A stretch of 19,636 nt of DNA from Mycoemilia scoparia (taxonomy: Eukaryota > Kickxellomycota > Kickxellomycetes > Kickxellales > Kickxellaceae). Shown piece by piece: positions 9,800 to 17,419 of this stretch. Made by a program: the position numbers and the translations under genes. Position 1 is the stretch's first letter; each line of letters starts with the position of its first letter. The stretch is taken from NCBI GenBank assembly GCA_027575805.1, contig JANBPU010000287.1, positions 1 to 19,636 of the forward strand, in the 5' to 3' direction. Under the pieces are notes generated by a model. That model had not been told where the DNA came from and did not search any database. It saw only the letters and a program-made list of their open reading frames with translations.

Positions 9800-11809
9800 C
9801 TAATGCATGCTGGGCTTCTTTTGTCTACCAACACCTAGGCCAAGTTTGATATAATACCACCAGTCTTGAGCGCTTAGCCACCATACATAAATACTCAAAG
9901 GCCAATCAGCAGCCCAGAATCTAATATAGGACATTGTAACTCGCAAAATCTTTGTCAGCTTGGTACGCTTCTTTTTATACAAGGTCGGATCCATAGAAGC
10001 AGTTCTGGCTCTAGCAATAGAGTCATTAAATATGGCGATCAAGCAGTAATGGCTTAGATTTGCCCACATTTTGAGCTGTGCGCGATTCTGAACCTCAATT
10101 GGAGCATCACGGAATAGCTGTGCATCGACTAATCTAAGTAAGTCATTTGTTTTTAGGAGCAAGATGAGCTCGCGAGGCATTGATGCCAAGATATCGGAAA
10201 TCTTGTAAATGAACCTTGGGGTTCTTTCCATTACATCGTCAAGATCAAATTCGGCCATGGCTGTTTTTGATGATAGAGACGAGTTGGCAATGTCTTTCCA
10301 GTGCTGACCTGTTAGGATAGATGCGAGAAGTCGGTAAAGATCTGTTCCAGCCAGCTCTTTTGATATCTTGCGAATCCTGTCTTCATCGCCACACATTAGT
10401 GCTTGCCATAGTTGAGCATATTGGGATCTGAAAGCAGGTGTTAGTCGTCTATATAGTCCGTGGTCAAGCAAAATGATGTCAAATTTGTATCCGTGATCCG
10501 AAGTCTGAGGATTGGCAGCCCTGATCATTATATTTCCAGGATGCGGATCACAGTGTACAAAACCGTGGCTATAGATCATTTCTGCAAAGATCTTCCCAAG
10601 CTGCTGAGAGACATCCCATGGAGAAATGTGGTGTTCACGGAGATAGTCCAGGTCATCAATACGCTTTCCGTCAATATATTCCATTACCAATACCCGCTCA
10701 GATGCCTCATAAACTTCAGGTATATGAAGACACGAGTTTTCGACATGGGCGAAATTCCAGCATACTTCGTCGGCATTCTGACGCTCAACCTTGAAATTCA
10801 ACTCGACCGGCAGACTCTGGTTCATCTCGTCACTGAGCCACATGAACTTGAATTCCGGGAATGCCTTATGAATAACTTGGAACAAAACCGTGACGGTGGC
10901 AATATCGATCTGGGCAAACTCTCTCACAGTGGGGTGTTGGACTTTGACGGCAACATGTTTATGGCTATCCTTAAGAATAGCCTTATGTACCTGAGCAAGC
11001 GATGCGACACCCAAAGGGTTTGGATCAAAACATTCAAACATCTCGTGAATAGATTGGCCTAAATCCTTTTGAAACAGCTCATCGATCGAAGCAATACTCG
11101 AAGGAGTACATTGATCCTGCAAAGGTTCCATGGTTTCTGTCCACTCTGGGGGCAAAATATAACTCATTGCCGATAAATGTTGGCCAAGCTTAATATAAAC
11201 GCCGCCGTTTCGTTTCATGCCCTCCAAAACTCGCTCAGCTGATCTCTTATGCACAATAGATCTCTGTTTCAAAATCTCCTGTCGCTCCTCATCGCTTGTA
11301 TTAGGATCATCTGCCTTTGGTAAGGATGGAAAGTTTCTATAATAGTCCAATCCTACCAAGAACGCGATCTTTCCTGCCAAAACACACCTTTGGGAGGCCT
11401 TGAAACCAAATTGCACAGTCTCATAGTTGTAATAAATCAAGTTTCCAGTTACTATTCCACCCACTACTAGACTGGCCAGCAAAGGGCTGATTCGGAACCC
11501 TTGTCGCTTGAATTTAGACTTCCATTGGGGGATTGGGTTAATAGTAGAGTACAAGAGTTTTGAATTAGCAGACAAAGAAGCATTAGCAATATTAAGGTGA
11601 GCTTCAACTCCGCCCTTGCTGTAGGGGTTATTATTATAAGGGTATGGTTTTTTCTGACTCTTGCAAAAACATGGTGAACGACCAAAGCGGAGACTTTTGA
11701 AATGCTGTAACGTCGAATATTGCTGTCCTAAATGCGACTTTAGGTCCGATGGTCTAAATTGCGACCACCTTAGAGACAAATAGTGGAGTGTATGATTTGC
11801 TCTAAACAT
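9800..11809 (-). CDS. MCP2: Mitochondrial ABC1/ADCK-family atypical kinase (Mcp2/ADCK1-like)
   Basis: Single exon, 669 residues. The basic, Ser-rich N-terminus with few acidic residues looks like a mitochondrial presequence, followed by a hydrophobic segment at about 108-128. UbiB/ABC1 hallmarks: KLGQ (207-210, the KxGQ motif), GVASLAQVH (267-275, in place of the normal Gly-rich loop), VAVKVQHP (Lys289), HCDPHPGN (419-426) and DHG at 449-451 replacing DFG. DHGLY is typical of the ADCK1/Mcp2/ADCK5 branch rather than Coq8. Yeast Mcp2 (569 residues) is a mitochondrial protein found as a multicopy suppressor of ERMES-pathway (Mdm10) loss and linked to mitochondrial lipid/coenzyme Q balance; the exact reaction is unsettled. 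A hydrophobic, Trp-rich stretch lies near the C-terminus (about 635-660). Transcribed toward the methylase gene; same strand as the Opi3 gene upstream. Family certain; orthology to Mcp2 likely. Confidence 0.93.
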   Translation of the reverse strand: MFRANHTLHYLSLRWSQFRPSDLKSHLGQQYSTLQHFKSLRFGRSPCFCKSQKKPYPYNNNPYSKGGVEAHLNIANASLSANSKLLYSTINPIPQWKSKFKRQGFRISPLLASLVVGGIVTGNLIYYNYETVQFGFKASQRCVLAGKIAFLVGLDYYRNFPSLPKADDPNTSDEERQEILKQRSIVHKRSAERVLEGMKRNGGVYIKLGQHLSAMSYILPPEWTETMEPLQDQCTPSSIASIDELFQKDLGQSIHEMFECFDPNPLGVASLAQVHKAILKDSHKHVAVKVQHPTVREFAQIDIATVTVLFQVIHKAFPEFKFMWLSDEMNQSLPVELNFKVERQNADEVCWNFAHVENSCLHIPEVYEASERVLVMEYIDGKRIDDLDYLREHHISPWDVSQQLGKIFAEMIYSHGFVHCDPHPGNIMIRAANPQTSDHGYKFDIILLDHGLYRRLTPAFRSQYAQLWQALMCGDEDRIRKISKELAGTDLYRLLASILTGQHWKDIANSSLSSKTAMAEFDLDDVMERTPRFIYKISDILASMPRELILLLKTNDLLRLVDAQLFRDAPIEVQNRAQLKMWANLSHYCLIAIFNDSIARARTASMDPTLYKKKRTKLTKILRVTMSYIRFWAADWPLSIYVWWLSAQDWWYYIKLGLGVGRQKKPSMH

Positions 11810-11879
11810 ATCTCTGGCTATGTCTATAGCTATAAACTACAAACCGATACACACCAACTCACACGCGCAAACACACCTG

Positions 11880-11898
11880 TTGGTTGGTTGGTTGGTTG
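11880..11898. repeat. (TTGG)n microsatellite, ~4.75 units
   Basis: A perfect TTGG tract of 19 bases, 71-89 bp upstream of the kinase start codon. In the kinase sense it is a CCAA-rich tract, so it probably lies in the promoter or 5' UTR. Confidence 0.9.
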
Positions 11899-12245
11899 TA
11901 ATACTACTAGTACGCTCTTTTTGGATATAAACCCTTTATGAAAAAAACAAAGCACACAAAGTTCAAAAGTAACAAAAATAAGAGTTCAAATGATATTAAA
12001 AGAAATCAAAAATACGCAGTTGTGACTCTCAAACGGATTTTGGATATTTCTTGCTTACCAACAGTTTGGCCGACACCAGCAGTAGGAATATGGTGGCAAA
12101 GCAGTATGAGCATGAAAAGACAGTCATGAGTCAATGAAAAAGGCATACGGTGCGGGACTTTAATATCGTTGGAAGACCGATGATTTACAAATTGAAGTCA
12201 CACCCAACAACACACCACCAATGTCCTGTCTTTTTTCTGTATGGA

Positions 12246-12393
12246 AAGCTCTCCATCAAAAGGAAACACATTAGTGCCCTTATACATTCCCCACAAATCT
12301 GCTCATAAGCCATACACTTTGGCTGGAGCCTGACGGATCATTGACTATTATCCAATATAGATATTGTTCTGATACGCCTTTGAAGAAGATTCT
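12246..12393 (+). repeat. Family A dispersed repeat, copy 2 (diverged)
   Basis: Left end GCTCTCCATCAAAAGG, middle CCATACACTTTGGCTGGA, right end CGCCTTTGAAGAAGATTCT. It aligns with the other A copies in the same order and orientation but is the most diverged, and its right end no longer matches TCTGCCA. Boundaries are approximate. Confidence 0.6.
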
Positions 12394-12416
12394 TTCATAT
12401 AGTCTCCACAAAAGTT

Positions 12417-12432
12417 CTCACTCACTCACTCA
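12417..12432. repeat. (CTCA)4 microsatellite
   Basis: Four perfect CTCA units just beyond the right end of family A copy 2. Too short to infer a function. Confidence 0.85.
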
Positions 12433-12786
12433 TCCAGACAAGCTCTCTCTGATACACAGTAAATAAGAAAGCCAAAAGCCTTGTCCAAATCAGCCTCTAA
12501 GCTCCACTTATAGCAGCCAGCTATGTGACTTTTAATTATCAACAGACCAATACAAATCGAGAATTTTGGATCGTGACCAGATGATATGTACCAGTATTTT
12601 ATGACATACCATCGTCCTCTAAGATACAAGATCCCAATAAAACAATACATAGCCGCCCACAATTACCTATCAACAGGATTAGCCCGAATATAGAGCTTTA
12701 CAAACAAACCCCAAAGAATTGTCGCATGACATGAGGAACAAAAATGTCAGGTTTTCTCAGGAACGAAGGAATTATCTGTGAGTGTG

Positions 12787-12825
12787 TTGGGGTGATTCAA
12801 CAATAACATATTCAAATAACCCCAA
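12787..12825. repeat. Inverted repeat, 11-bp arms, downstream of Opi3-like gene
   Basis: TTGGGGTGATT (12787-12797) and AATAACCCCAA (12815-12825) pair at 10 of 11 positions with a 17-base loop. It lies about 145-180 bp past the Opi3 stop codon in the sense of that gene, so it could sit in the 3' UTR or termination region. Confidence 0.5.
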
Positions 12826-12968
12826 TAAAAATTAGTAAACTATTACTGAAGCACAAGGATAACAGAGAGAAAAAGCTGGTCTAATATTTGGCTGTGTTTA
12901 CAAAAGCGAATCCAATAATTGCTCGAGCTATAAACAAGTTAAGCCCATTATCATTCATAAATGAAAAA

Positions 12969-13939
12969 CTAAATGTTCTTCTTGGATGAGCCTGCGTTGG
13001 CATCACGCAATGCATAGATCTGTGCAGTGAATGGCCTAAGAGTTGACGAAGCAGATACAAGTACCAGCATTGCACAGAGTTAGCCAATATTACATGTTAT
13101 ATATGGTAAAATAACTCAATCAGTGGTCGCAAGAATACTTACTCTTCGAATGACAAAGCAATACGGTAGCAAATGTAAACAAGCACGCTAACAAGCACGC
13201 CAGCAGGAGATGCGTAGAGAAGGGAAACTCCGAGGAAGCTCAGGGTAGAGCCAACATACATGGGATTGTCCAAAACATTGAATGGGAATGAAGTGACACG
13301 CTCATCCATAAGAATGCCAAAGTAGTCTCCTAGGTAGGTGCCAGTGACTCCCAAAGCCCACATGGAAGTCAACACAAAGACGTTGCCCAAGACCAAAAGG
13401 ACAGTCCCTGCGATCTTGATCTCCGCAATTTCCAGGCTAGCAAGCTTGGGCTGGTCGTTGATCGCATCATGGAAACTATATCAGATTAAGGAATCGAAGA
13501 CAGGTAGGCATAACGATGACGCCATATATTAGATACAGAAGCTCATTATGTGACTAAAACTTTGACAGAAAGGTATTTCTGAGAGCTGCTGTTGCTGGTA
13601 GCATTTACTTACAGATAGTCGCGGAAGATACCAAGAGAAAAGATAGTAATGGCTAAAGCATAACAACCGCAGTATGGCCTGTTTCCAAATAGCTTGGTGA
13701 TCCAGTGGTTCTTGTATTCTATAAATACGCATTCCCAAGAATATAAAGTCAATATATGATAGTGGTTACTAGTAATAATGCAGTAGCTATTAGGGGTGCT
13801 ATCAACTATGACCATGTAAGCACAATGACTATAAAAGCTTACCTTGGCGAGCAGCTATGTTCCAGAATAGTGGGTTAAAGAAGATACTGGCAACAGAAAT
13901 CCACAAGGACTTTTGATTCAAATCGATCAGGTCAAGCAT
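12969..13939 (-). CDS. OPI3: Phosphatidyl-N-methylethanolamine N-methyltransferase (Opi3/PEMT), 4 exons
   Basis: Predicted complement(join(12969..13035,13143..13475,13613..13718,13843..13939)): 603 nt, 200 residues, close to yeast Opi3 (206). This ER membrane enzyme uses AdoMet for the last methylations of phosphatidylethanolamine to phosphatidylcholine. Family sequence seen: NPLFWNIAARQEYKNH (22-37), ITIFSLGIFRD (56-66), GVTGTYLGDYFGILMD (110-125), FPFNVLDNPMYVGST (131-145), and a Glu-Glu pair at 178-179 just before PFTAQIYA; an EE pair at this place is implicated in AdoMet binding in mammalian PEMT. About four hydrophobic segments fit a multi-pass protein. The chain ends SSKKNI, so Lys at -3 and -4 make a canonical KKXX ER-retrieval signal. 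The start at 13939 was chosen because it gives the usual short N-terminus; the frame stays open upstream to 14041, but that part is AT-rich and low-complexity. The 5' flank is pyrimidine-rich in the sense strand, with a TATA-rich tract near 13988-14010. Confidence 0.93.
13036..13142 (-). other. Intron 3 of Opi3-like gene (107 bp)
   Basis: Donor GTAAGTATTC, acceptor CAACTCTTAG in the minus sense. It splits the second Glu codon of the conserved EE pair (GA|G). Without it the chain would stop at FEE and lack the conserved PFTAQIYA tail. Confidence 0.92.
13476..13612 (-). other. Intron 2 of Opi3-like gene (137 bp)
   Basis: Donor GTAAGTAAAT, acceptor TGATATAG in the minus sense. It joins CT to T (Leu), giving FRDYLFHDAINDQPK. 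Confidence 0.9.
13719..13842 (-). other. Intron 1 of Opi3-like gene (124 bp)
   Basis: Donor GTAAGCTTTT, acceptor TATTTATAG in the minus sense. It joins G to AA (Glu), giving NIAARQEYKNHWITK, which matches the family. Confidence 0.92.
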
Positions 13940-14605
13940 TGCTATGTAGATATAAAGGATGTATTCCAAACAATTGAGAGTCAAAATAAATATATGTATA
14001 TATATATTAAAGAATGGAAAAATTAGGAACAAAGAAAGCACAAGGGCCTAAACCTAAACAAGGGAGAGAATATATTGGCAGCCTCTTGGAATAAATCAAA
14101 GCTAGGGAGAAACAGACAGAAAGCCAAAGAGAGACAGAGGGGCTGAGAAAAAGGCTCTGTACATGTGTGTGAGTGTGAGTGAAAATCCCACTAAAGGGCG
14201 GGCGATATCATCACCACTGAGTCGCATTTCTACTACTGTTATTGTGTTAGCAGGTCTGATCACTTTGATGTTAATGTACCAATATCCCATGAAATGTGTG
14301 CATTTGCATCAGGGAGTGTGGGAGCCAGCCATACGTGTACACAGTTTTAGGTACCCACACCATTGTCATTCTAACAAAGCGCCCATTCCTCCTAGTTACT
14401 ATCTAACAGTGTTTGTTACAAAAATGTGAGATCGCCAACCCTGACCTTGTTAACTAACCATGTGAATAACAAAAATATCACAGTCGTTTAATTTCATCTG
14501 TTGGTGCTGTTTGGGATGAATTCTGTGATCATGAAATGAGGCGATGATTTAGTGTATACTTGCACTTTAATTTTTGAAAATCCTTTTGCTCTATTATATT
14601 TCTAT

Positions 14606-14733
14606 CAAATAGCAGAGTCTCCTCTAAAAGGATACCAGCTAGCTGTCACTGAGACTCCAGCTAAAATGTGTGGGCTATTGGATGATTTGTAGGGTATCTG
14701 TATGTTCCCTTTTGGTGGAGAACTTGTCAAATA
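14606..14733 (-). repeat. Family A dispersed repeat, copy 3 (reverse orientation, shorter)
   Basis: The reverse complement starts TTTGACAAGTTCTCC, continues ACCAAAAGGGAAC, has ACACATTTTAGCTGGAGTCT in the centre and ends CCTTTTAGAGGAGACTC. At about 128 bp it lacks a block of roughly 25-30 bp found before the right end in the other copies. Ends are inverted repeats. Confidence 0.7.
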
Positions 14734-14859
14734 GGTACTAAACTACCTTGATCAAAGCCAACTTGTAACATTCCATGAACACTTATGCCACACAAGCCAT
14801 CCTCCCGATCCCCACGTCACAATATCTCAGCCAGTTATCATGCCAAAGATGAATTTGTG

Positions 14860-14981
14860 ATATGGATAGCTATTTTTGAGGGGTGACCATCTGCTAATAA
14901 ACTGTGATCACTAGTTTGGCTGTGGTTGCCCGTATAATCTTTGGCCACCAAAAGTCATCCTTCGAAAATTATGATCCATAT
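14860..14981 (+). repeat. Family B dispersed repeat, copy 2 (MITE-like)
   Basis: 122 bp beginning ATATGGAT and ending ATCCATAT. The 27-base ends agree as inverted repeats at about 20 positions, including the outer 8. It aligns end to end with 1580-1700 through TTTTTGA, GGCTGTGGTTGC and CACCAAAA. No open frame and no obvious target-site duplication. Confidence 0.65.
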
Positions 14982-15853
14982 GCTACTGAATCTTAATCGA
15001 GATGTGCCAAAAGCGGCATTTATAAAGATATAATGTTGATGTTTCAATTGGTATTTGAAGAGTCAATGGCCTCGACAATGACGATGTCTTGTCAGGCTAT
15101 TTGAATAATTGGTCCCCACATAGCTATAGAACAAAGCATCTACCAGATACTGCGCCATCTTCAAATGAAGCATTGGCATGTGAGATTACATTCCTTTGAT
15201 GGCCAAGAACAATAGCCAATCTTTGTCATCCACTGTGATTTGCATATTAGGAATAGTTTAGATGCTGTAGGATCTTCAGGCAATTGTAGTCAAAAGATCC
15301 TAAACTACAAGTCTAACGAGGAGATATCACTGTGTATTCTTACTGTAATTTTCAAGCACACATAAGGACTTGCTGATAAGTCTGCATGAAAGCTTGCGTG
15401 TTGTTTCTGGTTTTGCTTAAAAGTAACATACCGCAAGACAGATTGACAATGATAGAATACTATTCCTTGCGTGCAGTTCCGCTTGATGGATTTGCGTAAT
15501 GCCAACTTTTTGCTTGTGAGATATTATATTAAACTTGTTGATGTCCAAAGTAGGATATTCAATTCTAGCATAAATTTGTTTACTGGAAAACTCTCTTGCA
15601 TTGAAGGATGTTGTTCCTTTAAAGTCATAATTGGGTGAATGACTTGCCAAATGGTATGGCTGTGTAGGTCTATGCACACTGATCTGTTGGCCACCATAAG
15701 TGGAATGATCTTTTGAGGAGAACATACTCACTCATCAAGCTTCAGCTACAGATGGGATATAAGCAAGTTGCATAATTCCTGTTATCGCACAAACACCCAT
15801 TAAGATGGTTCATGCTGGTTTTAGTACTGGAAACAGGGCTATAAGTCATAAAT

Positions 15854-16009
15854 GTCAAGTTCTCCGCCAAAAAGAAACAGACAGGTACACTCATACATTC
15901 CCTGCAAATCAACTCATAACCCATACATTTTAGCTAGAGCATCAGTGATGGTTGGCTTATATCCAAGGGAACGTCCTAGTACCCCCTTTTAGAGGAGACT
16001 ACTCTGCCA
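15854..16009 (+). repeat. Family A dispersed repeat, copy 4
   Basis: About 156 bp: GTTCTCCGCCAAAAAG at the left end, CCATACATTTTAGCTAGA in the centre, AGAGGAGACTACTCTGCCA at the right end. AAATG occurs on both flanks (15850s and 16009-16013) and could be a target duplication, but the right-hand AAATG also follows copy 1, so this is not secure. It lies about 180 bp upstream of the small ORF start. Confidence 0.75.
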
Positions 16010-16035
16010 AATGTTGGCATCATAGCTCAGATAAG

Positions 16036-16043
16036 TATAAATA
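16036..16043 (+). promoter_or_regulatory. TATA box-like site upstream of small ORF
   Basis: TATAAATA matches the TATA consensus TATAWAWR. It lies 27 bp past the right end of family A copy 4 and about 150 bp before the ATG at 16190. Assignment as a core promoter is inference. Confidence 0.4.
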
Positions 16044-16189
16044 TCGTTTCATATTCTCCTACACTATTCTATCTTTTGTTAACTATCAATGTTATTTCCT
16101 TAAAGCACGCACAGACACTCGCACTCTAATACATTTCTAGTTCCTTGCTACAAGAATAGCGGCACGAAGAATCCCATTGATATCCAAAG

Positions 16190-16495
16190 ATGAAGCTTCC
16201 TCAGAAACTCACTCAAAAGAAATCGAAGCTTAGCAGACCATCTTTTAGTTACTCTCAAGATGATGATTCGTCTCTCAACAACTCTGACCAAGAAAGAAGG
16301 CTCTCCACACTGTCTACCCTGTCTAGCCATTACAGAGTCGCAGACTTCTTTGACATGACCGAAAACAAATCCATTGTCAATGCCTCCGACCTTCATTTGA
16401 GACAAACCAGATCTCCTCTCAGAACTCAGCACCACAAGGATCATCTCTATAACATCAGCGAAATCGAAGTCGCCGAACTTCTTTTCCGTCTATAA
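16190..16495 (+). CDS. Hypothetical small protein, 101 residues, Ser/Thr-rich
   Basis: Not recognised. The intact frame starts in a good context (CCAAAGATGA) and ends at TAA. The N-terminus is basic and Lys/Ser-rich (MKLPQKLTQKKSKLSR), followed by an acidic and Ser-rich stretch (QDDDSSLNNS), a Ser/Leu/Thr run, a YRVADFFDM segment, and a C-terminus ending EIEVAELLFRL that could form a short amphipathic helix. No membrane segment or signal peptide is apparent. Coding composition is mixed and C-richer than the flanks, which supports a real gene. It lies between two same-orientation family A repeats, with a TATA-like site after the first. It could be a lineage-specific gene or a chance frame. Confidence 0.45.
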   Translation: MKLPQKLTQKKSKLSRPSFSYSQDDDSSLNNSDQERRLSTLSTLSSHYRVADFFDMTENKSIVNASDLHLRQTRSPLRTQHHKDHLYNISEIEVAELLFRL

Positions 16496-16953
16496 ATCAG
16501 ACTTCAATTCTGTTTTGTTAACTTACATCTGCTCTTACTATCGCTACTTCTACTAAATTATTAATTTTTACGTTATGATATGGCAAGTGGCTCTCTACCA
16601 AAAGGGAGCAGGCAGGTACACTTATATATTCCCTTCAAATCAACTCACAGTCCATACACTTTAGCTGGAATCTCAGTGGCGATTAGCTAGTACCCAAGGC
16701 AACATTCTGATACACCTTTAAAAAAGACTACTCTGCCATATATATTGCATATGGACTATTATATAAATATGCTACGACTCCTCGGCATTTTAGAGTTATG
16801 GTTTTATAAATAGCTTTTTCGACAACAACATAGTTTATTTAAATTGGTTTTTAATATACATGTATACCTTCTATCTAATTCTATATATGCCACATACTTT
16901 TTGGTTTAGCAAATAAAATCAGTCGTAGATGATTGTTTATAGTGCCATCGGAT
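16496..16953. other. Intergenic between small ORF and Pol III subunit gene
   Basis: The 3' flanks of two convergent genes, AT-rich, with one family A copy (16581-16738) and a TATAAATA at 16762-16769 that has no gene after it on the plus strand. Confidence 0.65.
16581..16738 (+). repeat. Family A dispersed repeat, copy 5
   Basis: 158 bp from TGGCA to TGCCA, with TA next to both ends. Left end CTCTCTACCAAAAGG, centre CCATACACTTTAGCTGGA, right end AAAGACTACTCTGCCA. Similarity to copy 4 appears to run past the right end (a TTGCAT-like block, then TATAAATAT), so the true boundary may lie further right. Confidence 0.72.
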
Positions 16954-17419
16954 TTAGTTTTCACGGAACTGATGAGCACATTTTTCATTACAGCATCGAT
17001 AGAACGTAGTCATTGGCTCATCAGCAGAACGAATCTGTAACTGACGATAATATGCCCTATCATGCCCGCACTTTGGACATATTGCTATACACAGAAGTAT
17101 TAAAATTAAAAGCCATTAGTCGTCAAAAGTATATGCAGAGTGTGTTAAGATAGTAATAGTAGTATTGTATAGGTTCAAAGATCTTTGATTCCCTGATTGA
17201 TACATCGATATTACCTTTTGTGGCATCGACATTTTTCCAAGCATCGGCTCCGCCTAACACGTCGTCGACTTGCTTTGACTTTAGTCTGGTTACTTTATCT
17301 GCTACGTTTGTGGTTGGGCACATATATGGACAGGTTTGGCATACAAAGGCATACTCTCCCTCATTGGTTGCGTTGGGCTGAATTAGAAGCAAGTTACAAC
17401 AGAATGGACAGAAAACCAT
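16954..17419 (-). CDS. RPC11: DNA-directed RNA polymerase III subunit C11 (Rpc11/POLR3K), 2 exons
   Basis: Predicted complement(join(16954..17084,17215..17419)): 336 nt, 111 residues (human 108, yeast 110). It is the TFIIS-like subunit of Pol III, needed for intrinsic RNA cleavage, termination and reinitiation at tRNA and 5S genes. The N-terminal zinc ribbon uses C4/C7 and C27/C30 (CPFC and CQTCPY); a linker, QVDDVLGGADAWKNVD, matches the family; the C-terminal ribbon starts CPKCGHDRAYYRQLQ (71-85), carries the invariant RSADEPMTTFY (87-97) with the catalytic acidic pair D90-E91, and ends CCNEKCAHQFREN. The family Trp in the HxW tail position is Phe here. Unspliced, exon 1 would run into an unrelated Tyr-rich tail. 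Head-to-head with the uL1 gene. Confidence 0.95.
17085..17214 (-). other. Intron of Rpc11 gene (130 bp)
   Basis: Donor GTAATATCGA (less standard than the other donors here), acceptor TGTGTATAG in the minus sense. It joins G to CA (Ala), giving NVDATKAICPKCGH. Confidence 0.9.

Larger units (their letters stand above)
11810..12968. other. Intergenic between Opi3-like gene and ABC1 kinase gene
   Basis: Promoter side of the kinase gene and 3' flank of the Opi3 gene. It holds two tetranucleotide tracts, one family A copy (about 12246-12393) and an inverted repeat at 12787-12825. Open frames of 60-80 codons here have no recognisable protein features. No RNA gene was recognised. Confidence 0.6.
13940..16189. 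other. Intergenic: Opi3 promoter side, repeats, leader of small ORF
   Basis: 2.25 kb without a convincing gene apart from repeats. Near the Opi3 start there is an alternating AT tract (about 13988-14010) and a strand-biased purine-rich stretch (about 14090-14175, pyrimidine-rich in the Opi3 sense). Then come a minus-oriented family A copy, a family B copy, about 870 bp of AT-rich DNA with only weak open frames, and another family A copy. A weak, diverged B-like segment may lie at about 15655-15705 (TGGCTGTG, then TTGGCCACCA). Confidence 0.6.

Noticed and set aside
11938..12129. Plus-strand frame of 63 codons, Lys-rich at its start
   Set aside because: The Lys/Asn-rich start is an A-rich artefact; no family match and no supporting signals.
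12426..12662. Minus-strand frame of 78 codons next to family A copy 2
   Set aside because: Hydrophobic but without family features; partly bounded by the CTCA tract. Treated as chance.
14163..14429. Plus-strand frame of 88 codons with a hydrophobic stretch upstream of the Opi3 gene
   Set aside because: No recognisable domain, low-complexity start, and it lies in the Opi3 promoter side; probably chance.
15417..15725. Minus-strand frame of about 102 codons from ATG 15725, with a possible GTATGT donor near its end
   Set aside because: The protein looks plausible in composition but matches nothing I know, the start context is weak, no splice continuation holds its frame convincingly, and the start overlaps a repeat-end-like GTTCTCCTCAAAAG. 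Not supported enough to call.
16581..16738. Family A as a tRNA-derived SINE (TGGCAAGTGG looks faintly like an A box)
   Set aside because: No B box (GGTTCRANNCC) is present and the ends are inverted repeats, which fits a DNA element better.
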